From positions 62,001 through 126,000 of the forward strand of contig CAWAQG010000004.1 of NCBI GenBank assembly GCA_963784135.1: a DNA stretch of 64,000 bases, written 5' to 3'. The number at the start of each line of letters is the position of its first letter. Positions within the stretch are counted from its first letter, which is position 1. The notes beneath the pieces are model-generated. The model made no database searches. It was not told the origin of the DNA and saw nothing but the letters and a program-made list of their open reading frames with translations. This stretch comes from JADFXI01 sp963784135 (GTDB lineage Bacteria; Nitrospirota; Thermodesulfovibrionia; Thermodesulfovibrionales; Dissulfurispiraceae). The position numbers were made by a program, and so were the translations under genes. Positions 58,057 to 64,000 of this stretch are shown in pieces.

Positions 58057-60649
58057 TTCCCTGTTGGGCCCTCGATTGAACGAGGTAGACTTCATCACCC
58101 GAAATTACCCCCTCAATGTCCTGTGGATGCCCCAGGGCATTCTCCACAAATTGTCCTATTGACCCTAAACGTCTACCCATCAGGTCCCTGAAAGTTCTGT
58201 TTTCAGAGAGGCCAATGTCTGAGTAGTCTATGGTTTTCATTATGGTGCCCCCGTCGGGACCAGGCCATAGAGCATGGCTGAAGCTCGCAAAGGCCAGCAT
58301 ACGTACCACCTTCGTTTGTTTATTGCAGACCATCCGGTAAGGGACACCTGATGCTCCTGCTGAAGCCAGTGTTTCGCCCAGACCAACCGCCAGTTCTATA
58401 TAAACTTCTTCTGTATTATAAGTTACAGGATTGATCGTATGCATTATAAATGAATATTCCGGAACTATCATTTTCTGAATAAGCACGGCCATATGTGCCC
58501 TGTCATGCGGTATGCGTGTGTTCCTCCTGTTCATTACCGCCCGTTTGTTCCATAGTGACGCCCAGACTTTGCGTATTGCAACAGCAACATCGGAAGGAGG
58601 CACATTTGCAACAGAATCATAGAGTCCGGCCCCCGCAGAATTTTCCAGATCTTCGCAGTTTGAGCTTGAGCGCACCATCAGGCGTTCATCGGGCGAGAAT
58701 TCTTTCATTACGCCGGAAACGATTTCAGCAGGCACAGTGACCTGATTGATGATCTCCCGCAGTCTTTTCAGGGGACCGGCAAAATCATCCTGCATCTTAT
58801 TCACGGAGTCGACTAATGCATAATACTCTGTTTCGGCAGTAAGCGACGTTTCCATCACTCCAAAGGGGATGACAAGTCCCAGCGCTGTCTCAAATCCGGC
58901 AGGCTTAAGCGCTGATAACTCTTCAAGCTGCCGTACTGCATAAGCTTTGCCGCCGGCGGTTTCCGGTGTGACCCCGTTCAACTGTATCAACTGTTGCAAT
59001 TTGTTTGCGGAGGACAAGATTACATCCGGGGCCTCAATTGCCGCCAGACGGATTTTATTTATTTTTCTCTCTTCGCGATTCGAAGAAATCTTCAAGCTGA
59101 CCTTTCCGGCAACAACATCCAGATTGACCAATTGCCCAGCTTGCACCTTTAACTCTTCAAAACGCTCCCTGTCTTCGCATGCTGCGAATACTACATGGTT
59201 TTGGCGGGCACGGACTGCAATGTGTGAGAGATGGGGGATTTCGTGGGCGACTATAATACCGGCAACCTGCGCCGGTATCTCCTCATCTCCTTCCGCTCTT
59301 TCCAGAAGAGCTATAAGCGGTCCGCCATGCTCAAACGGCAGATTACCGAAACCGACCGCGTTAATCAGGCGACCGGCTGCCTTTCCCGGAACTATGACAT
59401 CCCATGGGGAAAGCTTTGCGGCTGTTCGTATACTCCTGAGAAGAAGCACCGCGAGGTTTGATGCCTGGAAAACAGGATGACTCCTGATGTCCGACTCACT
59501 GAAAACTCTTATAGCATGCCCAGCCACGCCAAGGGCATGGCCCAGCCTTCCGGCCTTCTCAGGGAAGAGCGACAAAATTTTATTGCAGTAATCTTCCGCC
59601 AATCTCGAGCATCTTTCGATTGTGGCCTTAAGCCGGAGCAATTCCTCCTGGTCATGCTGCTCCTGATTCTGACCGGAAAGCTCATGAGACCAGTTTCTCA
59701 GTTCGGACTCTATTGCCCGGCACTCTTCGGCGTCAAAGCCGCTCAGGCGCAAGTTTTCGATCCCCAGTGCCAGGGAGGACAAGGCCGATTTCCAGGGTAT
59801 CCCGTTCCTCAGAGCGTCGAAGTGATTGTTTAAACGGCCCAGGAGAACAAAGGAAAAATCCTCCAGTCCAATGTCTGCCATCTGAAGCTGTTGTGCCTTC
59901 GGGCCCTCTTTCAACCAGAGTTGTTCGCAAAAATTGCCGCGGAGTTCTGTTAAAAGTCGCAAGGCAGTCAATATATGGTCCGGAGTATCTATATTTTCTT
60001 TAGTTCCAAGAAAGTTGCCTATTAAAGCCGCTTCGCGGGAATTGAGTTCTTCTGCCAGTTCTTTAAGGCGTTCATCCAGAGATAAGGCATTAAAAAATTC
60101 TTTAAGTTCCTCATGGAAGCGCCTGAACTCGTCAATAAAAGCCGGGGGATATGCTGCGCCGGGCGCGGTTATCTTTTTGAGCAGGCCTTCCGAAGTGACA
60201 AGGTCTTCGGGCCCGGCAGAACGGTGCAGCTTGTTCTGAAGTGAATGCTTGATTTCCTCTTTTAGTTCCCGCGGTATATCATTTCTGTGGGCGATATCCC
60301 GAATCCGTGTTAGGGGTTCTGCCCTGGTGAATGCGGTGTCGAAAGAGGGCAGCCAGGGGTAAATCTTTCTAATGATAAAAACGTTTTCCGGGGTTGTTAT
60401 TTCAGAGAGTCTCCTGTATATTTGCTCTGCCGTCTTTGCATGATGGGATGGACGATAGTGGCCGCCTTCCTCGCTGCAGGGGATTTCGCCGGTGCCGAGA
60501 AATCGGAGATAGACAGCTATATAAGCGAGATGTTCGATGTTCAGCTCAAAGGTGTTGTCCGCAAAGAGGCTATATATCCATCCGAGCCTGTTCCTCCAAC
60601 TCAGGAACCTGCTGTTGGCATCTACTATTTTATTTACAAAATCCTGCAT
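58049..60649 (-). CDS. Phosphoglucan water dikinase-like protein
   Basis: 866 residues. Three parts resemble plant glucan dikinases. A helical region (about 1-250) holds RIRDIAHRNDIP and HSLQNKLHRSAGPEDLVTSE, the counterpart of the plant HQKLHNNTSPDD motif. The phosphohistidine domain has IPHLSHIAVRAR with His476 as the probable phosphate carrier. The ATP-grasp domain includes MVRSSSNCEDLENSAGAGLYDS, VWASLWNKRAVMNRR, GLGETLAS and QDIEGVISGDEVYLVQSR. The VWASL...RRAV and GLGETLAS motifs favour PWD over GWD. No starch-binding module (CBM20/45) is visible. It would move the beta-phosphate of ATP to alpha-glucan. First gene of a three-gene operon. Confidence 0.85.
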   Translation of the reverse strand: MQDFVNKIVDANSRFLSWRNRLGWIYSLFADNTFELNIEHLAYIAVYLRFLGTGEIPCSEEGGHYRPSHHAKTAEQIYRRLSEITTPENVFIIRKIYPWLPSFDTAFTRAEPLTRIRDIAHRNDIPRELKEEIKHSLQNKLHRSAGPEDLVTSEGLLKKITAPGAAYPPAFIDEFRRFHEELKEFFNALSLDERLKELAEELNSREAALIGNFLGTKENIDTPDHILTALRLLTELRGNFCEQLWLKEGPKAQQLQMADIGLEDFSFVLLGRLNNHFDALRNGIPWKSALSSLALGIENLRLSGFDAEECRAIESELRNWSHELSGQNQEQHDQEELLRLKATIERCSRLAEDYCNKILSLFPEKAGRLGHALGVAGHAIRVFSESDIRSHPVFQASNLAVLLLRSIRTAAKLSPWDVIVPGKAAGRLINAVGFGNLPFEHGGPLIALLERAEGDEEIPAQVAGIIVAHEIPHLSHIAVRARQNHVVFAACEDRERFEELKVQAGQLVNLDVVAGKVSLKISSNREERKINKIRLAAIEAPDVILSSANKLQQLIQLNGVTPETAGGKAYAVRQLEELSALKPAGFETALGLVIPFGVMETSLTAETEYYALVDSVNKMQDDFAGPLKRLREIINQVTVPAEIVSGVMKEFSPDERLMVRSSSNCEDLENSAGAGLYDSVANVPPSDVAVAIRKVWASLWNKRAVMNRRNTRIPHDRAHMAVLIQKMIVPEYSFIMHTINPVTYNTEEVYIELAVGLGETLASAGASGVPYRMVCNKQTKVVRMLAFASFSHALWPGPDGGTIMKTIDYSDIGLSENRTFRDLMGRRLGSIGQFVENALGHPQDIEGVISGDEVYLVQSRAQQGNV

Positions 60650-60877
60650 CGGTCCGGCTTTCTACGTAATCGCTTTGATAATTTCAAATTAAACTTTATC
60701 CCTTGCGACCTCGGCAGTATCTTCATAACTATCTTATTGTAACATCCGGTCGCTGTTTTTAGAGATACACATTGGACAGTCCGCAAAGCCCCAAGTTTTT
60801 TCTTACTTCGCCGCTTAATTTTAACCTGATAATTCCCTGTAGATTGCTACGGGGTTGCCGGAGTTCTGTCATTGCCA

Positions 60878-60904
60878 CCCCGGAAAGTCTTCGACTTTCC
60901 GGGG
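60878..60904. repeat. Perfect 12-bp hairpin in the dikinase upstream gap
   Basis: CCCCGGAAAGTC and its inverse around a TTC loop. It belongs to a scattered family of CCCC...AAG-CTT...GGGG hairpins also seen near 12748 and 23552. It is the only clear feature in the 488-base gap 60650-61137, which otherwise shows a fragment of dRS3-like sequence (GTCATTCCGGCTTG at about 60910) and a short CTATTATTACTC repeat near 61043. Confidence 0.6.
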
Positions 60905-61137
60905 GCCCCGTCATTCCGGCTTGTTATACGTACTGCCCAATGGGATATCTGCTAAATGGAGTTGCCGAAGCCCTCGGTATCGGGTCAGAGATGGGGGGTA
61001 ACGCAATCAGATTGACAAGGGAGATACGAAAACGGGCGCTGTCCCTATTATTACTCCTATTATTACTCAAAAACACCAAGCTGACCGTATCCTTAAAGAT
61101 CATGGTAAAATAATCAAAATAATGATATTATAGAATC

Positions 61138-61359
61138 ATGAAAACGACTATTGATATTCCAGATGAGGACTTAAAAGAAGCAATGAGGCATACAAAATCA
61201 AAAACCAAGCGGAATGCAGTGGTCTTTGCTTTAAAGGATTTCAACAAAAGACAAAGACTTTCAAGGCTGGCTGAAATGCTGGGGACATTTAAAGATTTTA
61301 TGACTCAGACTGACCTTAAAACCATGCGCGAAGACAAGAAATGGGAAAAGATAAAATAG
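61138..61359 (+). CDS. VapB-type antitoxin
   Basis: 73 residues. N-terminal MKTTIDIPDEDLKEAMRHTKSKTKRNAVVFALKDF is a ribbon-helix-helix DNA-binding domain of the VapB/DUF2191 type; the C-terminal tail (FKDFMTQTDLKTMRED) would bind and block the toxin. It overlaps the PIN toxin gene by 19 bases. Confidence 0.9.
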   Translation: MKTTIDIPDEDLKEAMRHTKSKTKRNAVVFALKDFNKRQRLSRLAEMLGTFKDFMTQTDLKTMREDKKWEKIK

Positions 61360-61745
61360 TCCTGATTGACACATCGAGTTGGATTGAGGCTCTTCGCGTT
61401 ACGGGAAAGAGGGAGGTGCGCGAACGGGTCATGAACCTAATGGTCGAAGGCCGTGCCGCATGGTGCGACATGGTTGCGATAGAACTCTGGAACGGCGCAA
61501 GAGGTGATTATGAAAGACAAAGATTGTCAGAGCTTGATAAGGAAATTACCTGCTTGCAGATAACGCTGGAGGTTTGGCAAAAAGCGCGTGTATTAGCGCA
61601 GCAGTGCAGGTTGTCGGGTCAGACTGTGCCATCCGCTGATCTCGTAATCGCAGCCTGTGCATTATCCCATCATGCAGATATAGAACATCAGGATGACCAC
61701 ATGGATTTTATTTTAACCGTTAATTCCGATAGAAGAAGTCCTTAA
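61341..61745 (+). CDS. VapC PIN-domain ribonuclease toxin
   Basis: 134 residues. PIN-domain acidic residues in VLIDTSSWIEAL (Asp), MVAIELWNGARG (Glu), SADLVIAACAL (Asp) and the later EHQDDHMDF, all present. VapC toxins cut tRNA or rRNA. Paired with the VapB-like antitoxin. The pair sits between the two glucan dikinase genes, on the opposite strand, and interrupts what may once have been one operon. Confidence 0.92.
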   Translation: MGKDKIVLIDTSSWIEALRVTGKREVRERVMNLMVEGRAAWCDMVAIELWNGARGDYERQRLSELDKEITCLQITLEVWQKARVLAQQCRLSGQTVPSADLVIAACALSHHADIEHQDDHMDFILTVNSDRRSP

Positions 61746-61808
61746 ATTTCACGATTTGTTGTCTCTTACTTTTACAATATGGGATGTTCCCTGTCAAACA
61801 AGCCTCCC

Positions 61809-62651
61809 TTATGCGATTATTTCCAGCAGCCTGGTACGTATCTCAATGAGAAGGCTCTCCGGCTGCGGCCATTGCTCAAGGATAATGCACCCTGAGAAGC
61901 TACGCTTTTTAAGTCGCTCTATAAGGCCCCTTATGCCAGCCGGGTCTTTTCCAGCCGGGCCTGTGAAAAGGGGCAGGTGGTTGTCACAGTCACCGTAATT
62001 TTCATGCATGTGGATATGGATGACAGGCACCTGCGGATCGAGCATGTCGATAAACTTGAGGTAATCGTTGCGGGTTGCATTAAACAGGTTTGCATGGCCG
62101 ATGTCCAGACACATTCCCACTCGTGCCGTATTGTTTATACTGCTAAGGCGACTGAACAGTTCGTTGAATTGTTCAGGCCCGGTAGCAGGAGTGTTTTCAA
62201 TGGCGAGCTTGATGCCGTCATCTGCAAGGCGTTTTATCAGAGGGACAATAGCATCCACAAAGGCAGCGGTCCCTTCATCGGCATAAAGATGAAGGTTGAG
62301 AAGCGCTGCACCGGTATCCTGTGCGAACCGGATAGTATTGGATAAGCGGTCGAGTGCCCCGGCTCTCAAAGGGTTGACCTGCCATGGGGCGTGGACCGAG
62401 AGGCGCATATCATATGCGGCAGCGGTGTCCCTTATGGATATGCGTGTTTCTCCGGATATGTCGTTTTCGTCCCAACCGGCCACTGACTCATTTCTGTCCG
62501 GAAACCATTCAAATGCGTCGAATCTGTTCGATACGGCATATTCGAAAGGCTGCATAACGGACAACGCGGAAAGGGCTGTCTGGTTACCGATACGGATTCC
62601 GGATGTCTTAGTAATTTCCAAGGCCGACCTGGGGGCGCGATTGCACGACAT
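61809..62651 (-). CDS. Sugar phosphate isomerase/epimerase-like TIM barrel
   Basis: About 280 residues. AP-endonuclase 2/xylose isomerase barrel: RLSVHAPWQVNPLR, GAALLNLHLYADEG, GIKLAIENTPATGPEQF, VGMCLDIGHANLF, PVIHIHMHENYGDCDNHLPLF and SGCIILEQW give the usual His/Glu/Asp metal ligands. The start is uncertain: ATG 62651 lies inside the upstream GWD-like gene (44-base overlap) and has no ribosome site; a TTG near 62617 is an alternative. Directly downstream of the GWD-like dikinase, so probably co-transcribed. Distinct from the barrel at 57013-58056. Confidence 0.8.
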   Translation of the reverse strand: MSCNRAPRSALEITKTSGIRIGNQTALSALSVMQPFEYAVSNRFDAFEWFPDRNESVAGWDENDISGETRISIRDTAAAYDMRLSVHAPWQVNPLRAGALDRLSNTIRFAQDTGAALLNLHLYADEGTAAFVDAIVPLIKRLADDGIKLAIENTPATGPEQFNELFSRLSSINNTARVGMCLDIGHANLFNATRNDYLKFIDMLDPQVPVIHIHMHENYGDCDNHLPLFTGPAGKDPAGIRGLIERLKKRSFSGCIILEQWPQPESLLIEIRTRLLEIIA

Positions 62652-64000
62652 AATATTGATTGTTTGAGTATGCGCCCTCAATGTCCTGCGGGGTTCCCAA
62701 CGCATTTTCGACCGAGGCGCCGATGCCGGCAATCTTTACTGAAAATTTTTTCAGGAAATCCTCATCCCATATAAGCGCTTCTTCCGTGTAATTGAGGTTA
62801 ATTTTGACGGGCTTCGGCAGCATGAAGCTGTCGTATAGGCCGGCTCCGGCGTAACCGGCAAGGTCTTCTCCATTTGAGTCTGAACGGAAGACCAGTCCGC
62901 CGCCGAACAGTCCGGCGCTTTTGGCCGGGAAGGACAGGAGACGCGGTTCCTGCCCACCTTTTTTGCAGGTGAAGCTGAGGGCCCTTCCCGGGTAGTTGGC
63001 GACCAATGCCTCGCCCAGTCCAAGCACAACTTCGGCATAAATTTCATCGTGATTGTTCGTAAACGGGTTGACAGTATGGATAACAAAACTATAATCTGCT
63101 TCAACGACCCGCTGAATCAGTACAGCCATCATGAGGTACTCATGAGAGATGCCGTTTGCCCTGCGGCTCAAATAGGCCCTTTCATTCCACTTGGAGCCCC
63201 AAACCGATTTGATGCAGGTCCAGGCGTCTTCCCATTTTTCCGGCCAGTCTTCAGGCCGCCCGACTCCCGAATTTTCCATAACTGTACAGAGTGAGGAGAA
63301 GAATTCATCAGGAGGCTCAAGGGCAAGGATTGTATTTTTTATCTCTTCGAGCAAACCGGAGCGCGAACTATCTGTTTCTTCATCCAGACGCCGGAGCAAT
63401 TCGCTATGACGCTCCGCGAGTTCTTTGTTGGAAGGCCAGTCAAGTACCTTTTCAAAAACGCCGAAAGGCAACGCTGCAGAGGCAGGAAGATGTATCCAAT
63501 CCGGCAGTTTGCCCAGCATAAGCCTAAGGTTGTTGGATTTGCCGCCGGTGTTTTCTTTGTTGAAATCGTCCATCGGCACTGCGTAGACCGTGGAAAAAGG
63601 TTTTGGAACGGCTGACGCTCGTATGAGAGCAGGCAGGACATGAGGGGATAGTGCCCCCATCTCGTCCCCGCTTTCTTCAAATGCCACCTCACCGCCTGCA
63701 CTGACGCCCAGCTTGATCCGGCCGCCGGTCAGCGACTTTAATTTTGCGATCTCATCTGAGCTGTAACAAACTGCGAAGAGTATATGGGCATTTCTGGCCC
63801 GGACCGCGAGGTGGGACAGCACATCGACCGAGGCAGGCGTTATGAGAGCGATAACTCCTTCGGGAATTTCCTCATTGCCCTCTACATCGTCGGCAATTAT
63901 TACTGCAGGGCTGGTAAAACTCCTGCCCTGGATGGATTTTAAATGTGAAACCGTTTCAATGACTCCAGTCCCGCTGCTCAGGCTGATCACCTGCCAGTTC
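62608..64000 (-). CDS. Alpha-glucan water dikinase (GWD-like), C-terminal part
   Basis: The frame continues off the right edge; the last 463 residues are visible, beginning NWQVIS, as in the plant enzyme. Phosphohistidine domain: ADDVEGNEEIPEGVIALITP and VDVLSHLAVRARN, whose His is the catalytic carrier. ATP-grasp domain: NTGGKSNNLRLM, VWGSKWNERAYLSRR, GLGEALVANYPG and the GWD-specific FRSDSNGEDLAGYAGAGLYDS stretch, ending QDIEGAYSNNQYYVVQSRPQ. This is closer to plant GWD1 (EC 2.7.9.4) than to PEP synthase or PPDK. It would phosphorylate glucosyl residues of starch or glycogen. Whether a carbohydrate-binding module is present lies outside the window. Confidence 0.9.
   Translation of the reverse strand, partial: NWQVISLSSGTGVIETVSHLKSIQGRSFTSPAVIIADDVEGNEEIPEGVIALITPASVDVLSHLAVRARNAHILFAVCYSSDEIAKLKSLTGGRIKLGVSAGGEVAFEESGDEMGALSPHVLPALIRASAVPKPFSTVYAVPMDDFNKENTGGKSNNLRLMLGKLPDWIHLPASAALPFGVFEKVLDWPSNKELAERHSELLRRLDEETDSSRSGLLEEIKNTILALEPPDEFFSSLCTVMENSGVGRPEDWPEKWEDAWTCIKSVWGSKWNERAYLSRRANGISHEYLMMAVLIQRVVEADYSFVIHTVNPFTNNHDEIYAEVVLGLGEALVANYPGRALSFTCKKGGQEPRLLSFPAKSAGLFGGGLVFRSDSNGEDLAGYAGAGLYDSFMLPKPVKINLNYTEEALIWDEDFLKKFSVKIAGIGASVENALGTPQDIEGAYSNNQYYVVQSRPQVGLGNY

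Noticed and set aside
58049..60649. Phosphoenolpyruvate synthase or pyruvate phosphate dikinase
   Set aside because: No C-terminal PEP-utilising TIM-barrel domain follows, and the phosphohistidine domain precedes the ATP-grasp domain, the order of glucan dikinases.

Overview
The window reads like a chromosomal contig of an anaerobic, sediment or groundwater bacterium, most plausibly Nitrospirota (Thermodesulfovibrionia-like). This is inference from gene content: many sensor kinases and receiver proteins, a di-haem cytochrome c peroxidase, hgcAB, and a plant-type glucan dikinase locus. No marker gene in the window proves the taxon. Essential or normally intact genes (RNase J, ftsK and others) are cut by many single-base frameshifts at about 18.3-19.1, 25.5 and 27.5-33.2 kb, which looks like an error-prone assembly rather than gene decay.

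Layout. 0-2.2 kb: start of a NusG/UpxY-type antiterminator gene, an ISNCY/IS1202-like insertion sequence with a 17-bp target duplication, and a palindromic repeat element. 2.3-9.7 kb: PilZ, VanZ, cytochrome c peroxidase, then a leftward signalling operon (CheB-CheR-PAS-kinase, receiver, receiver-kinase). 9.7-12.1 kb: two nested or adjacent miniature elements, then a strong consensus promoter driving an AbrB/SpoVT-like gene and hgcA-hgcB, the corrinoid protein and ferredoxin of mercury methylation. 12.2-19 kb: a DUF559 nuclease bracketed by inverted palindromes, then a TetR-controlled efflux operon (two TolC-like proteins, EmrA-like, EmrB-like). 19.8-25 kb: a kinase with two receivers, a hypothetical, TPM and LemA proteins. 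25-35.7 kb: copper ATPase, HD-GYP receiver, RNase J, GAF kinase, receiver-TPR protein, FtsK and LolA. 36-41.4 kb: chemoreceptor, YgbA-like protein, PdxA, Old Yellow Enzyme, RimI, TsaB. 41.5-42.7 kb: an IS481-like element.

43.4-50 kb is accessory DNA. tRNA-Val and tRNA-Asp are followed by a 5.16-kb element integrated in the 3' end of tRNA-Asp. It has a 27-bp direct repeat at both ends, an HUH rolling-circle initiator, a HARE-HTH protein, a DUF433/DUF5615 toxin-antitoxin pair, ribbon-helix-helix-like genes and a tyrosine integrase in two overlapping frames. HicAB and an integrase remnant lie outside it.

50-54 kb: a hybrid PAS kinase and a second, nearly identical IS copy, inserted exactly at the -35 box of a FliE-like gene. 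54.4-64 kb: a glycosyltransferase and a leftward cluster made of a glucan water dikinase (GWD-like, running off the right edge), a xylose-isomerase-type TIM barrel, a VapBC pair, a phosphoglucan water dikinase-like protein (PWD-like), another TIM barrel and a GH13 enzyme. Together these suggest bacterial alpha-glucan phosphorylation coupled to glycan turnover.

The strongest novelty candidates are the GWD/PWD-like locus, the hgc operon with iterated ATAA(N)TCAG motifs, a family of miniature elements carrying a GIY-YIG nuclease remnant between dRS3-like palindromes with 13-bp target duplications, and the similarly built DUF559-palindrome cassette.
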